Shown piece after piece: positions 47,216 through 57,797 of a stretch of DNA of 64,000 nucleotides (its first letter is position 1; each line of letters starts with the position of its first letter). Below the pieces are notes generated by a model. It made no database searches, was not told where the DNA came from, and worked only from the letters and a program-made list of their open reading frames with translations. Position numbers and translations under genes: made by a program. The DNA comes from Vreelandella piezotolerans (GTDB taxonomy: Bacteria > Pseudomonadota > Gammaproteobacteria > Pseudomonadales > Halomonadaceae): contig NZ_CP048602.1 in NCBI RefSeq assembly GCF_012427705.1, positions 496,001-560,000 of the forward strand, written 5' to 3'.

Positions 47216-49725
47216 ACGGCCTCCTGTTGGCTGGGCTTCCATAACCGCAGGCGGTTGGCGTTGCTGACCACGGTGATCGACGAGAGCGACATGGCCGCCC
47301 CAGCAAGGATCGGTGAGAGCAGCATGCCGGTCATCGGGTAGAGCACGCCGGCGGCAATTGGGATGCACAGCACGTTATAGCCAAACGCGCCGATCAGGTT
47401 CTGCTTGATGTTGGTCAGCGTGGCCCGACTCAGTTCGATTGCGGTGGCCACGCCGTGCAGCGAGCCGCGCATCAGCGTGATACCGGCGCTCTCCATGGCG
47501 ATATCGGTGCCCTGACCAATGGCAAAGCCGACGTTGGCTCGGGCCAGTGCGGGGGCATCGTTGATGCCGTCGCCCACCATGCCAACGACTTCGCCCACCG
47601 CTTGGCGGCGCTCGATCTCTGCATGTTTGTCATCGGGCGTCATCCCAGCCTTGAACTGGCTAATGCCGACCTCGCGGGCCACCGCAGCGGCGGTATGCTC
47701 GTTATCGCCCGTGAGCATTACCACGGTTAACCCATCGTCCTGCAAGCGCTTCACGGCGGCCGCGGCATCGTTGCGCAGCGGGTCGCTAACGCCGAAAAGG
47801 GCGGCCAGCTTGCCGTTCACCGCTAAATAGACCAGCGAGCGCGCCTTGGCTTCCAGCTGGCGAATGTGCTCGTCCGCTGGGGAGAGGTCGACTCCAGCCT
47901 CCTCCAATAGCCGCGCATTGCCCAGCAGCAGCGCGTCATTGGCTTGGCTGGTGCCTTTCACACCGCCGCCGGTCACGCTATCAAAGCTAGCCAGCGTATC
48001 GGGGCGGGCGTCGTGCTCTTCGGCGTAGGCCGTCAGCGCTTTGGCCAGCGGGTGTTCCGAGCGGCTCTCTAGGGCGGCCACCCAGGCCAGCACTTGGGGG
48101 CTGTCGTTATGCAGCACCGTTGCCTCGGTGACGCGCGGTTTGCCCTCGGTCAGCGTTCCCGTTTTATCGACCACCAGGGTGGTCAGGCGGCTCGCGGTTT
48201 GCAGCGCCTCTCCGCTGCGCACCAGTACGCCATGCTCGGCGGCTTTGCCCACGCCAATCATGGTGGAGATCGGGGTGGCCAAGCCCAGCGCGCAGGGGCA
48301 GGCAATGATCAGCACGGTCGTGGCAGTGACCAGCATATGAATGACCACCGGGGCAGGCCCCAGGTTGTACCAGGCAAGGGCCGTCGACACGGCCATGATC
48401 ATCACGGCGGGCACGAACACGCCTGAGATTTTATCGGCCAGCTCACCAATCGGTGGGCGAGAGTTTTGGGCGCTGGCGACCTGCTCGGTAATGCGTCCCA
48501 AACGGGTATCGCGGCCGATGCGCGTGGCGCGGTAGACTAAACTGCCGTTGCCATTCACCGTGCCCGCACTGACCTCGTCATCCGCCGTTTTGTGCACTGG
48601 CACGGGTTCGCCGGTGAGCATCGACTCATCGATATAGCTCTGGCCGTCGAGTACCACGCCATCTACCGGAAGCCGCTCGCCTGGGCGCACGCGGATACGG
48701 TCATCCAGCGCGACGTCGTCCACCGCGATCTCTTGTTCGACGCCGTTGCGGATCACCCGGGCGGTTTTCTCCTGCAGGTCGAGCAGCCGTTTAAGCGCAT
48801 TGCTCGTGCGACCGCGGGCACGTAACTCCATGGCGTTACCCAGGAGAATCAACCCCACCACCATGGCCGACGCTTCAAAATAGATGCCCTGAGCCACCTC
48901 CGGCAGCCAGGGGGCGAAGAGCACCACCATCATCGAGTAGAGCCAGGCGGTGCCAGTGCCCATTGCCACCAGGGTGTCCATGTTGGCCTGATGATGCTTG
49001 AGCTGTTTCCAGGCGTTGGTGAAAAAGTGCCGCCCAGGAAAGGCCAAAATGGCGAGCGTCAGCAGGCCAATCACCAGCCAGTACAGGCGGCCCACGCCCA
49101 TGGCGTGTGGGTGATAGACGAACATGCTCATCATCAGCGGAATCGCGAGGGAGAGTGACAGCACGCTGCCCTTTAGGCGCTGGCGGTAGGTAACGGCCTC
49201 TTGCGCCTCGCGCGTGCGCTCGGCGTCACGCATATCCACGATCGGTTCGGCGCGATAGCCCGCTTCGGCCACGGCGGCCATTAGCGCTTCCTGAGTAGCG
49301 CTGCCGGTGATGTGTGCGGTGTGGGTGCCGAAATTCACCGAGGCGCCGCTGACGCCGGGCGTGTTGGCAAGCGCTTTTTCGACGCTTTTGACACAGCCCG
49401 CGCAGGTCATGCCGCTAATTAGCAGGCGCTGTTGGGGCGCAGCCACGGGAGTGCTCTGTGAGTCGGTGGACGACGGCGCGTCTTGGTGAGATACGTCACT
49501 TGTGTCGTTGCTGGGTGGGTAGCCCGCTTCGTTGAGAGCACTATCCAGCGCTTGATCGTCGAGGGAACTGGCCACTTCCAGACGCTTTTCTGCCGGAAAG
49601 CCCTCCACTTGGGCCGCTGGGTCATGCGCTTGAATGGCCTCGCGCATGCGCTTGACGCAGCCCTGGCAGTTCATGCCCGGCACGGTGCGGGTCAGCATCA
49701 TGGTTTGCTCGGTGTCGTGCTGCAT
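47212..49725 (-). CDS. copA: Copper-exporting P1B-type ATPase
   Basis: 837 residues. Two N-terminal heavy-metal domains with GMNCQGC (about 17-23) and GMTCAGC (about 106-112) motifs; transmembrane CPCALG; phosphorylation site [21 protein letters not shown] and [10 protein letters not shown]. These identify a Cu(I) exporter of the inner membrane. The ATG at 49725 has GAGGAGG 5 bases upstream. It overlaps the regulator gene by 28 bases, so copA is expressed from the regulator's promoter. Confidence 0.94.
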   Translation of the reverse strand: MQHDTEQTMMLTRTVPGMNCQGCVKRMREAIQAHDPAAQVEGFPAEKRLEVASSLDDQALDSALNEAGYPPSNDTSDVSHQDAPSSTDSQSTPVAAPQQRLLISGMTCAGCVKSVEKALANTPGVSGASVNFGTHTAHITGSATQEALMAAVAEAGYRAEPIVDMRDAERTREAQEAVTYRQRLKGSVLSLSLAIPLMMSMFVYHPHAMGVGRLYWLVIGLLTLAILAFPGRHFFTNAWKQLKHHQANMDTLVAMGTGTAWLYSMMVVLFAPWLPEVAQGIYFEASAMVVGLILLGNAMELRARGRTSNALKRLLDLQEKTARVIRNGVEQEIAVDDVALDDRIRVRPGERLPVDGVVLDGQSYIDESMLTGEPVPVHKTADDEVSAGTVNGNGSLVYRATRIGRDTRLGRITEQVASAQNSRPPIGELADKISGVFVPAVMIMAVSTALAWYNLGPAPVVIHMLVTATTVLIIACPCALGLATPISTMIGVGKAAEHGVLVRSGEALQTASRLTTLVVDKTGTLTEGKPRVTEATVLHNDSPQVLAWVAALESRSEHPLAKALTAYAEEHDARPDTLASFDSVTGGGVKGTSQANDALLLGNARLLEEAGVDLSPADEHIRQLEAKARSLVYLAVNGKLAALFGVSDPLRNDAAAAVKRLQDDGLTVVMLTGDNEHTAAAVAREVGISQFKAGMTPDDKHAEIERRQAVGEVVGMVGDGINDAPALARANVGFAIGQGTDIAMESAGITLMRGSLHGVATAIELSRATLTNIKQNLIGAFGYNVLCIPIAAGVLYPMTGMLLSPILAGAAMSLSSITVVSNANRLRLWKPSQQEAV

Positions 49726-50147
49726 GGGGCCTCCTCGGGAAAACTTTCGATCAAGCGGCACAGGCTGTGGCCATCCGGGGTGCCATCGGGCATGTCCTGC
49801 CAACTTTCCAGTGCCTGTTCCATTCGCTGGGCGAGTGCTTCGAGTTCGGCAATGCGTGCGCGTATTTGCGGCAGCCGGTGAGCGAGCAGATCGCGCACTA
49901 GCGGGCAGGGGGAGTCGCCTTGGTCGGCATGGGCCAAAATGTCGCGGATTTCCGCGACGCTAAACCCCAATTTTCGCGCTCGCTGAATAAAGTGCAGACG
50001 CTCCAGGTCGTTATTAGAAAAGAGCTGGTAGCCGTTTTCAGGATGCCGGCGGGGGGAGAGCAGGCCTTCGCGCGTATAGTGGCGTACCGTCTCAGGCGTC
50101 ACGTGAGCACGCTTGGCGAGCTCCCCCACTTTTAAATCGCTCATTGG
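49698..50147 (-). CDS. MerR-family metal-responsive regulator, CueR-like
   Basis: 149 residues from the ATG at 50147 (another ATG at 50141). Winged [24 protein letters not shown], dimerisation helix, and a C-terminal metal loop region with [12 protein letters not shown] and a further Cys in HSLCRL. The residues after the dimer helix differ from classic CueR (no CX7C loop is obvious), so Cu(I) specificity is inferred from the overlapping copA. Upstream lies a MerR-type promoter. Confidence 0.85.
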   Translation of the reverse strand, partial: PMSDLKVGELAKRAHVTPETVRHYTREGLLSPRRHPENGYQLFSNNDLERLHFIQRARKLGFSVAEIRDILAHADQGDSPCPLVRDLLAHRLPQIRARIAELEALAQRMEQALESWQDMPDGTPDGHSLCRLIESFPEEAPCSTTPSKP

Positions 50148-50182
50148 CATGCCCAACCCCTGTGTGTGGTTAACGTATTGTG

Positions 50183-50214
50183 AGTGTAAAACCTTTGGGT
50201 AACCCATAGGTCAA
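50183..50214 (-). promoter_or_regulatory. MerR-type promoter and operator of the copper operon
   Basis: Minus strand: -35 TTGACC (50209-50214), -10 TACACT (50183-50188), a 20-base spacer. The spacer contains the near-perfect palindrome ACCTATGGGTTACCCAAAGGT (50191-50211 after complement), broken only at one pair and the centre. An overlong spacer with a dyad is characteristic of MerR-activated promoters. Confidence 0.75.
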
Positions 50215-50248
50215 GCGTTGCTGGTCACTCAGCCGAAAGGACTAAAAC

Positions 50249-50264
50249 ACTGATTTAAAACAGT
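50249..50264. promoter_or_regulatory. 16-bp near palindrome upstream of the FadL-type gene
   Basis: ACTGATTTAAAACAGT is symmetric except for one pair. It lies about 140 bases before the FadL-like start and next to a possible -10 (TATAAG), suggesting an operator for an unidentified lipid or TetR-type regulator. Confidence 0.35.
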
Positions 50265-50406
50265 CGTGCGACTAATGTATAAGCAAAAAACAAAATAAAA
50301 CGCTCGTTTGCCCTTGAACCAAACCCGACATTGGGCGAAAACTGAGGTGTAAGAACAACGCGGGTGGATGGCAGAATCCGCCGGATCATCGGGAGAGAGG
50401 CCCACA

Positions 50407-51759
50407 ATGCATAATAACTTCAAAAAACTAACCCTAGTGGCCGCGGTAGCATCAGTAGCTTTTGCTAGCCAAGCCAACGCAGGCGGATATCAAATCAACG
50501 AGCAGAGCGTCAGCGGCCAGGGTTACGGCCATGCAGGACGCAGCTCCAACGTTCATGATGCCACGATCGTGTACGGTAACCCGGCGGGTATGTCGTTCCT
50601 CGACCGCGCCCAGATTACGGCGGGCGGTACTTTTCTGAGCGTCGATACGGATATTAGTAATGTGAGCGCTAGCCGTACGTTGGATGCTGGGGTTGCTCAG
50701 GGTGGCGCACCGAATGGTGTGCAGATACCTGTGGGTGGCATCCCAGGTACTAACGATGGCGATATGGTGCCCGGCACGCTGGTTCCCTTCGCGTTTTATG
50801 CTCATCCTGTCAACGAACAGCTGGCGTTCGGCTTTGGTGTCTATGCGCCGTTTGGTTCTAAAACCGAGTACGAAGATACGTTCCAAGGCCGCTATTTTGG
50901 CGACTATACCGAACTACGTGTCGTGAGCGCCCAGCCGACCGTTTCATACCGTTTTAACGATCAGTGGTCGGCCGGTATCGGTATTACGTATAACCAAGTA
51001 GAGGGTGAGCTGCGTCGCCAGTTGCCCACCAGCGCAGCCTTTAATGCAGCAGGCGACATCGACTCTCGGGTAGAGGGTGACGATGACGGTTGGGGATATA
51101 ACCTGGGTGTTATTTATCAGCCGGTACCCGAGACCACGTTGGGCTTGACCTATCGCTCGGCAGTGGATTACGAGCTGGAGGGCACCTTCCAAGCCACAGA
51201 TCCGCTGGGTAACGTCGTGCGTGCCGATACGGCGAGCCTGGACTTGACCACGCCTGAAACGGTCAACTTATCGTTGACGCAGCAAATGACGGATCGCCTG
51301 AAGTTGATGTTCGGGGCTTCCTGGGTGCGCTGGAGCCAGTTTGAAGAAATCTCGATTGTAGGCAGCCAGGGCAATGAAATTACCAACGAGCAGCAAAACT
51401 ACTCGAATGCCTGGGCCTTTGCCACAGGCGGTGAGTATCAGTTAACGCCGACCTTAGCCCTGCGTGCAGGTGTGACGTTAGACTTCACGCCTACCAATGA
51501 CCAAGACCGCAGCGTACGTATTCCGTCCGATGACCGGCGCATCTTCTCGCTTGGCGCAGGCTGGAGTCCGACCCCTGACTTGACGCTGGACTTTGCCTAC
51601 TCCTACCTCACCGAGCGCAGCACCTTTGTTGAGCAAGATCGCCAAGACCTGCTTGCCAGTGCCCAAACCGGTGGTATTCCCGTCGGCGGCGCGACTTACT
51701 CAGCCGACTACAAAAACGAAGCCCATGGTTTCGGTGCCCAGTTGACCTATCGGTTCTGA
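50407..51759 (+). CDS. Outer-membrane long-chain fatty acid transporter, OmpP1/FadL family
   Basis: 450 residues. A signal peptide (LTLVAAVASVAFASQANA) and mature start GGYQINEQSVSGQGYGHAG, the FadL-family hatch with YGNPAGMSFLDR. The rest is beta-strand rich and ends in an outer-membrane-type LTYRF with terminal Phe. It imports hydrophobic compounds such as fatty acids. The start at 50407 follows GGGAGAGAGG. A palindrome precedes it and a UUCG-loop terminator follows. Confidence 0.9.
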   Translation: MHNNFKKLTLVAAVASVAFASQANAGGYQINEQSVSGQGYGHAGRSSNVHDATIVYGNPAGMSFLDRAQITAGGTFLSVDTDISNVSASRTLDAGVAQGGAPNGVQIPVGGIPGTNDGDMVPGTLVPFAFYAHPVNEQLAFGFGVYAPFGSKTEYEDTFQGRYFGDYTELRVVSAQPTVSYRFNDQWSAGIGITYNQVEGELRRQLPTSAAFNAAGDIDSRVEGDDDGWGYNLGVIYQPVPETTLGLTYRSAVDYELEGTFQATDPLGNVVRADTASLDLTTPETVNLSLTQQMTDRLKLMFGASWVRWSQFEEISIVGSQGNEITNEQQNYSNAWAFATGGEYQLTPTLALRAGVTLDFTPTNDQDRSVRIPSDDRRIFSLGAGWSPTPDLTLDFAYSYLTERSTFVEQDRQDLLASAQTGGIPVGGATYSADYKNEAHGFGAQLTYRF

Positions 51760-51797
51760 TCGACGCTCGCGCTTACTGATCGGTCTTCGACCTACTG

Positions 51798-51820
51798 ACC
51801 CGGCTTCGGCCGGGTTTTTT
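51798..51820 (+). terminator. Intrinsic terminator of the FadL-type gene
   Basis: Arms ACCCGGC (51798-51804) and GCCGGGT (51809-51815) close a TTCG tetraloop and are followed by a T6 run. Confidence 0.9.
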
Positions 51821-52031
51821 ACGTGATGCGCAAAGGGCTGGGTGGGTGCGGTGAGCGCTGGGTTTCGTTACAATGCGTCCCAGAATAACGCCGCTGGGGT
51901 AGCTTGCGCAGGTGTCGACCACCTAACCGTGAGCTGCCACAGCGGCGCCTGTCTCTTTTACGCTACCATCCAGCGTGCAGGAGACGTCGTCCATTTACAA
52001 ACCCAGTCACCGACCAAGGCCAAAGCGATCC

Positions 52032-53130
52032 ATGTTGGAAACCAACCCGATTCATCACCAGATCAAGGACCTGTCTGAGCGGACAGACGTTCTTAGGGGG
52101 TATCTTTGACTATGCCGAGCGTAAAGATCGGCTAGAGGAAGTCTCCCGCGAACTCGAAGATCCCAACGTCTGGAACGACCCCGACTATGCCCAGAAATTG
52201 GGTAAAGAGCGCGCCACCCTCGAGGCCATCGTGGCGACTATCGACGAGCTGGACCAGGGGCTAGCGGATAGCCGCGACCTGCTGGAGCTCGCCGAGATGG
52301 AAGAGGACGAGGGCACCGTCGAGGAAGTACGCAAAGAGCTCGACGGCTTACAGGGCGCTCTGGAAAAGCTCGAGTTTCGCCGCATGTTCTCGGGAGAAAT
52401 GGACGAGAACAACGCCTACCTGGATATTCAATCGGGCTCCGGGGGCACCGAAGCCCAGGATTGGGCCAACATTCTGCTGCGCATGTACTTGCGCTGGGCC
52501 GAGAGCCACGGGTTTAAAACCGAGATCATCGAAATCTCGGCGGGCGAAGTCGCTGGCATCAAATCGGCATCGCTGCATATTCAAGGTGACCACGCCTTTG
52601 GCTGGCTGCGTACCGAAACCGGCGTTCACCGTTTGGTGCGCAAGAGTCCGTTCGACTCCGGCGGCCGCCGTCACACCTCGTTTGCCTCGGTATTTCTGTC
52701 GCCGGAAATCGACGACAGCTTCGAGGTCGAGATCAATCCATCGGATCTGCGTGTCGATACCTATCGTTCCAGCGGTGCCGGTGGTCAGCACGTCAATACC
52801 ACCGACTCGGCAGTACGGATTACCCACGAGCCGACCGGTATCGTGGTGGCGTGTCAGAGCCAGCGTAGCCAGCACGCCAACCGCGATTTCGCCATGAAGC
52901 AGTTGAAGGCGAAGCTGTGGGAACACGAAATGCAAAAGCGCAATGCGGCCAAGCAGGAGGCGGAAGACTCCAAAGCCGATATCGGTTGGGGCAGCCAAAT
53001 TCGCTCTTACGTACTGGATGATCAGCGCATTAAAGATCTGCGTACCGGCGTTCAGTCCAGCAACTGTGACAAGGTGCTCGACGGGGACTTGGATCAGTTC
53101 ATCGTCGCCAGCCTGAAGCAGGGTTTGTAA
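52032..53130 (+). CDS. prfB: Peptide chain release factor 2 with programmed +1 frameshift
   Basis: The real start ATG is at 52032 in a 25-codon frame that stops at TGA (52107-52109); the main frame resumes at 52108, giving 365 residues. The slippery CTT-TGA-C site with an upstream AGGGGG (52095-52100) is the classical autoregulatory RF2 shift: low RF2 favours the shift. The GGQ motif is in [15 protein letters not shown] and the stop-reading loop region in the second domain is normal. lysS follows, as usual. Confidence 0.96.
52095..52110 (+). promoter_or_regulatory. RF2 programmed +1 frameshift site
   Basis: AGGGGGTATCTTTGAC: an internal Shine-Dalgarno sequence, a 3-base gap, then CTT TGA C. 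The ribosome shifts from CTT to TTT when the in-frame TGA is read slowly. Confidence 0.95.
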
Positions 53131-53164
53131 TCTTTTTAGCGTTTGAACAGAAATAGGGTGCCCG

Positions 53165-54676
53165 ATGGCTAACCAAGACGCGTCTTCTCTCGATAACGAA
53201 AATCACCTGATCGCCGAGCGCCGTGCCAAGCTGGCGGCTCGCCGTGAGCGAGCGGCCGAGCAGGGCAAGAGCGCTTTCCCGAACGATTTCCGCCGCGACA
53301 GCCTCACCGTCGAGCTGCACAACCTGCTGGGTGAGAAAGACAAAGCCGAGCTGGAAGCGCTGGATCATCAGGCGTCGGTGGCCGGTCGCGTGATGCGCAA
53401 ACGCGGTCCTTTCATCGTGATTCAGGATGTGGCGGGCCAGATCCAGCTTTACGTGGATAAAAAGGGGCTGCCGGAAGACGTCCTGGAAGACATCAAAGGC
53501 TGGGATATCGGCGACATCGTGGCTGCCCGCGGCCCGGTGCACAAATCCGGCAAGGGCGACCTGTACGTGTTGATGGTCGAGGCGCAGCTGCTGACCAAGA
53601 GCCTACGTCCGCTACCGGACAAGTTCCACGGCCTGACCGACCAAGAAGCACGCTATCGCCAGCGCTACTTGGACCTGATCATGAACCCGCAGTCGCGTAA
53701 GGTGTTCGAGACCCGCGCGGCGGTGATCAGCTCCATGCGCCGTTTCTTCGAAGCCCGTGGTTTCATGGAAGTGGAAACGCCGATGCTGCAGCCGATCCCC
53801 GGCGGCGCGGCGGCGCGTCCGTTCATCACCCACCATAATGCGCTGGACATCGACATGTATCTGCGTATTGCCCCAGAGCTCTACCTGAAGCGTCTGGTGG
53901 TGGGTGGTTTCGAGAGAGTGTTCGAGATCAACCGCAACTTCCGTAACGAGGGCTTGTCCACGCGCCACAACCCCGAGTTCACCATGGTGGAGTTCTACTG
54001 GGCCTACGCGGATTATCGCGACCTGCTGGACATGACCGAAGCCATGCTGCGCACCGCCGCGCAGGAGGTGCTCGGCACCACCACGATCACCTACCAAGGG
54101 GCCAGCTACGATTTCGGCCAGCCCTTCAAGCGCCTCACCCTGCGCCAGGCGATTCTGGATCACGGTGACGGCATCACCGACGCCGACCTGGATACCCTGG
54201 ACGCCGCCCGTGCAACGGCGGAAAGGCTCGGCATCAAGGTGAAAGAGAGTTGGGGGCTGGGTAAAGTCCAAACCGAGATTTTCGAAGAGGTGGCCGAGCA
54301 CCAGCTCGATCAGCCGACGTTCATCACCGAGTACCCGGCAGAGGTCAGCCCGCTGGCGCGGCGTAACGATGCCGACCCCTTCGTCACCGATCGCTTCGAG
54401 TTCTTCGTCGGTGGCCGCGAGATCGCCAACGGTTTCTCGGAGCTGAACGACGCCGAAGACCAAGCAGAGCGCTTCCGCGAGCAGGCGGCCGAAAAAGACG
54501 CCGGTGACCTGGAAGCCATGTACTACGACGCTGACTACGTGCGCGCCTTGGAGTACGGCATGCCGCCGACAGCGGGCGAGGGGATCGGTATCGACCGGTT
54601 GGTGATGCTGTTCACCGACAGCCCCTCCATTCGTGACGTGCTGCTATTCCCGGCGATGCGTCCCGAAGTTGATTGA
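53165..54676 (+). CDS. lysS: Lysyl-tRNA synthetase (class II)
   Basis: 503 residues. OB-fold anticodon domain ([18 protein letters not shown]), class-II motif 2 [18 protein letters not shown], motif 3 [11 protein letters not shown] near the C-terminus. It charges tRNA-Lys in the cytosol. It lies 34 bases behind prfB, a common gammaproteobacterial pair. Confidence 0.97.
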   Translation: MANQDASSLDNENHLIAERRAKLAARRERAAEQGKSAFPNDFRRDSLTVELHNLLGEKDKAELEALDHQASVAGRVMRKRGPFIVIQDVAGQIQLYVDKKGLPEDVLEDIKGWDIGDIVAARGPVHKSGKGDLYVLMVEAQLLTKSLRPLPDKFHGLTDQEARYRQRYLDLIMNPQSRKVFETRAAVISSMRRFFEARGFMEVETPMLQPIPGGAAARPFITHHNALDIDMYLRIAPELYLKRLVVGGFERVFEINRNFRNEGLSTRHNPEFTMVEFYWAYADYRDLLDMTEAMLRTAAQEVLGTTTITYQGASYDFGQPFKRLTLRQAILDHGDGITDADLDTLDAARATAERLGIKVKESWGLGKVQTEIFEEVAEHQLDQPTFITEYPAEVSPLARRNDADPFVTDRFEFFVGGREIANGFSELNDAEDQAERFREQAAEKDAGDLEAMYYDADYVRALEYGMPPTAGEGIGIDRLVMLFTDSPSIRDVLLFPAMRPEVD

Positions 54677-54765
54677 CGTCAAACGTGGCGCTAGCGGACG
54701 AAAAGTTGGTAAGGGCGCGATTTAGCGCCCATAATGGTCAACGTTTCGACGGCGAGGAGAATCCC

Positions 54766-55152
54766 ATGAAACTGCTTAATCGCTCTGCCCTGAGCGTCAG
54801 GCCGACCCAGACCTTCGTGGACTGGATCAATGCGCTCGAACCCACCATGGGAGACGACGACCTGACCCTGGACGACGTCGAACGTGAAAGTACGGTCTAC
54901 CTGATCCCTGAGATGGATACCCCAGAGGCGCTGGAGACATTCGTTCGTGAACGTCACGTAGAAATCCTAGAAACCGAGCTGCGTGCTTGGGAAGAGGATG
55001 AGCGTCAGTGGCCAGAAAAACTCGACTGGTCGCTGTTTCAGGACTTCCTGCGCGTGGAGCATAGCTACCTCGCCATCGACCTGGATGACGAAACGGCGTT
55101 GGAAATCTCCGATGTCGATGACTCGCTGCTGCTCGACCATGAGCAAGATTAG
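54766..55152 (+). CDS. Small acidic protein of unknown function
   Basis: 128 residues starting at the ATG behind GAGGAG; an in-frame codon at 54673 overlapping lysS lacks a site. The chain is strongly acidic (DDDLTLDDVERE; SDVDDSLLLDHEQD at the end) and has TFVDWINALEPT near the start, with no membrane segment or known motif. A terminator follows. I recognise no characterised family; the acidity fits a halophile's soluble protein. Confidence 0.65.
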   Translation: MKLLNRSALSVRPTQTFVDWINALEPTMGDDDLTLDDVERESTVYLIPEMDTPEALETFVRERHVEILETELRAWEEDERQWPEKLDWSLFQDFLRVEHSYLAIDLDDETALEISDVDDSLLLDHEQD

Positions 55153-55183
55153 CGTGCTAGTATTCTTATGCTAAGCGCACTGT

Positions 55184-55205
55184 AAAACCGGCTTCGGCCG
55201 GTTTT
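55184..55205. terminator. Short UUCG-type terminator
   Basis: AAAACCGGC (55184-55192), TTCG loop, GCCGGTTTT (55197-55205); A and T runs on both sides. It ends the lysS-side transcript before the MFS gene. Confidence 0.8.
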
Positions 55206-55241
55206 GCCGTTTCAGAGGGTGTTGTTCAGGAACTCATCACC

Positions 55242-56645
55242 ATGCGACTGTTTGAAACTCGCCCCGGCGACGACGGCCTGCCTGGGCCCGAGCGCCTATT
55301 GGCCGTGCTGGCGCTCGTGACCGGCACGCTAATGGCGGTGGTCGATACCACCATGATCAATTTGGCCTTGCCCACCATCGCCGCTGATTTAGGCGTGTCG
55401 GCATCCCGGGCGGTGTGGATCACTAACCTGTTTCAGGTCGTTTGCGCGGCCTTTTTATTGGTGTTTGCCGGTGTCAGCGAGCTGATAACCCGACGACGGC
55501 TCTACCTGTTGGGTTTGGCCACCTTCGTAATGGCGGCACTCGGTGCCGCGCTGTCGCGTAACCTCGAAACGCTACTCGTGTTTCGTGCGCTGCAAGGCTT
55601 GGGCGCAGCGGCCACGCTCTCCATTGGGCCGTCGCTCTACCGCGCCATTTTTCCGTCCCGTCTGCTCGGCAGCGCGCTGGGGCTCAGTGCGCTGGTCGTG
55701 GCGGGCGGTTATGCCGCAGGCCCTACCCTCAGTGGCGTCATTCTCTCGTTCGCGGACTGGCCGTGGCTGTTCGCGCTCAACGTGCCGCTAGGGCTCTGCT
55801 CGCTCTGGCTGGCCCGCCGAGCGCTGCCGAGAGAGACCCCGCGCCAAGGTGGCTTCGATACGCTGGGGGCGCTTTACTCGATGCTGATGCTGGCGAGCTT
55901 TTTTATCGCCATGGATGCCGTGGGCCACGCCGCACCGGTGTGGCAAAGCGGCGGATGGGGGCTGCTGGCGGTAGTGGGCTGCGCGCTATTTGTGCGTCGC
56001 CAGCGGCGGGCGCCTTACCCGTTACTGCCGCTAAGCGTGTTTGCCGAAAAGCGTTTCACGCTGGCGGTGTCCGCGTCGGGGCTAGCGTTTATCGGCCAGG
56101 GACTCACCTTTGTGGCGCTGTCGTTCTTTTATCAGGAGCAGATGGGATTTTCGCCCTTGGAGACTGCGTGGCTGTTCACGCCCTGGCCGCTGGCGATCAT
56201 GCTGGTGGGGCCGGTCGCAGGGCGTTTGGCAGATCGCTTCAACCCCAGCCTGCTGTCGAGTACGGGGCTGCTGCTGCTGATCGTCGGGTTGGTGGCGTTG
56301 GCGCTGGTGGACGAGAGTACGGGGGTCGCGGGAAGCTTGTGGCGAACGGCCCTTTGCGGGATTGGCTTCGGGCTTTTTCAGCCGCCCAATAACCGGGAAA
56401 TGATGGGCAGCCTGCCGCCTGAGCGTAGCGCCAACGTGTCCGGCGTGATGAGCACCACGCGCACGGTGGGGCAGTCACTCGGGGTTGCGCTGGTCGGCGC
56501 GGCGCTGGCGCTTGGATCGCCCGTTCAGTTAACCCTCTGGTTGGGGGCAGGGACGACGCTGTTGGCATTGCTGGCAAGTCTTTCCCGTGTGTCGTTGGCC
56601 CAGCGGGCGCTCGTCGAGCGGAGGGCATCGTCTGTTGGCGAGTAA
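55242..56645 (+). CDS. MFS drug:H+ antiporter-like transporter (DHA2 family)
   Basis: 467 residues with about 14 membrane segments. MAVVDTTMINLALPTIAADLG is the TM1 signature D of DHA2/EmrB-type exporters, and ITRRRLYLLG and GLGAAATLSIG the family loops. Likely an inner-membrane multidrug or solute exporter. No partner membrane-fusion gene is beside it. Transcription continues toward bolA. Confidence 0.85.
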   Translation: MRLFETRPGDDGLPGPERLLAVLALVTGTLMAVVDTTMINLALPTIAADLGVSASRAVWITNLFQVVCAAFLLVFAGVSELITRRRLYLLGLATFVMAALGAALSRNLETLLVFRALQGLGAAATLSIGPSLYRAIFPSRLLGSALGLSALVVAGGYAAGPTLSGVILSFADWPWLFALNVPLGLCSLWLARRALPRETPRQGGFDTLGALYSMLMLASFFIAMDAVGHAAPVWQSGGWGLLAVVGCALFVRRQRRAPYPLLPLSVFAEKRFTLAVSASGLAFIGQGLTFVALSFFYQEQMGFSPLETAWLFTPWPLAIMLVGPVAGRLADRFNPSLLSSTGLLLLIVGLVALALVDESTGVAGSLWRTALCGIGFGLFQPPNNREMMGSLPPERSANVSGVMSTTRTVGQSLGVALVGAALALGSPVQLTLWLGAGTTLLALLASLSRVSLAQRALVERRASSVGE

Positions 56646-56685
56646 CGGCGTACAATAGGGCCGTTGCTGACGGAAGGAGAGTCCC

Positions 56686-56994
56686 ATGGCGATACAGACA
56701 CAAATCGAGCAAAAGTTGGCGGCGCTAACCCCAGACGTGCTCCGAGTCGAGAACGAGAGCCACATGCACAACGTGCCGGCCAACTCGGAAACGCACTTCA
56801 AAGTGACCCTGGTAAGCGACAGCTTCGACGGTATGATGCCGGTGAAGCGTCATCAGCAAATATATGCCCTGTTGGCTGACGAACTCTCGGGCCCTGTCCA
56901 CGCGCTGGCGCTACACCTGTATACGCCCCGCGAGTGGCAGGCGCGCGGCAGCGAGCGTCCCAACTCTCCCAACTGTCGTGGCGGCGGCCAGTGA
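56686..56994 (+). CDS. bolA: BolA-family protein
   Basis: 102 residues. SHMHNVPANSETHFKVTLVS carries the His of the BolA fold, and FDGMMPVKRHQQIYALLADE the class signature with MPVKRHQ. BolA proteins bind monothiol glutaredoxins and DNA. An excellent GGAAGGAG site precedes it. The GTG start of the next gene overlaps its TGA by 4 bases. Confidence 0.9.
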   Translation: MAIQTQIEQKLAALTPDVLRVENESHMHNVPANSETHFKVTLVSDSFDGMMPVKRHQQIYALLADELSGPVHALALHLYTPREWQARGSERPNSPNCRGGGQ

Positions 56995-57797
56995 CCCAAG
57001 AAGTCACTCGTCGGCACTATCTGGATGCCATGGGCATTACGTCCTGGGCGTCCCGTTATCAGTTACCCAACGCCCTGCCCACTGACGTCTGTGAGTGGCA
57101 AGACGCACCGGCCAAAGCGGCACCGCGCGAGCGCTTGCAGGCGCTGCTCGACGACGCCCCCGCGCGCCAGCCCTCTCGCCAGCCCGGTCGTGAATCCGAT
57201 CTTGCCCCCAAAGTCGCTGCGTCACCCTCGGCCGTCAAAGCGCTGCTGGGCCAGCCAACGCCCACAGAGCAGGTATCTCAGCCAGAGGCGAGCACAGAGC
57301 TTGAACCGACAACACAGGTCGAACGCGCCGAGCCACTGACGTTCAGCCTCTCCTGCGCTTGCATCGACGGGCGCTGGCTCAGTCTCTGTGAAGGCGAGAT
57401 CTCGGCGGTCGAGCAGCAGCTGCTGGCCAACATGCTGCGTGCTGCGGGCATCGGACATGGCGAGCTGCCCGCGGTGATTCACTTCACCTGGCCGCCCATG
57501 GCCACTGCCTTCGAGCCTGAAGAGCCCCTTGAAGAAGCGCAAGAGGGCGTGGCAGCGTTTATTGCCGGTGCGGTAAGTCGGCAAGGTTGGCAATTAGAGC
57601 AGGTGCTTTGGTGGGGCGCTGAGAGCGCAACGCCCGATTTGGAGCGCGTCATCGCGCTCGATGGTGGGCATAGCGAAACGCTCGCGCTACCGGTTTGGCA
57701 AGGGCCCTCGCTGGCTGCGCTGACCCAAGACGCGAATGCCAAACGTGCGCTATGGCCGCGTTTGGTGGCTTTAGGCAAGCAGTGGGGCGATGCGTGA
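56991..57797 (+). CDS. Extended HolD-like protein (putative psi subunit of DNA polymerase III)
   Basis: 268 residues from the GTG at 56991. The N-terminus (RRHYLDAMGITSWASRYQLP) parallels HolD, whose E. coli form opens with QLGITQW. The end (SLAALTQDANAKRALWPRLV) parallels HolD's final PALTDLRANPTARAALWQQI. The middle has an extra, variable Pro/Glu-rich stretch, and the whole is twice the usual 137 residues. E. coli holD also precedes rimI, and this gene overlaps rimI by 4 bases. The assignment is by eye and context. Confidence 0.6.
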   Translation: MTQEVTRRHYLDAMGITSWASRYQLPNALPTDVCEWQDAPAKAAPRERLQALLDDAPARQPSRQPGRESDLAPKVAASPSAVKALLGQPTPTEQVSQPEASTELEPTTQVERAEPLTFSLSCACIDGRWLSLCEGEISAVEQQLLANMLRAAGIGHGELPAVIHFTWPPMATAFEPEEPLEEAQEGVAAFIAGAVSRQGWQLEQVLWWGAESATPDLERVIALDGGHSETLALPVWQGPSLAALTQDANAKRALWPRLVALGKQWGDA

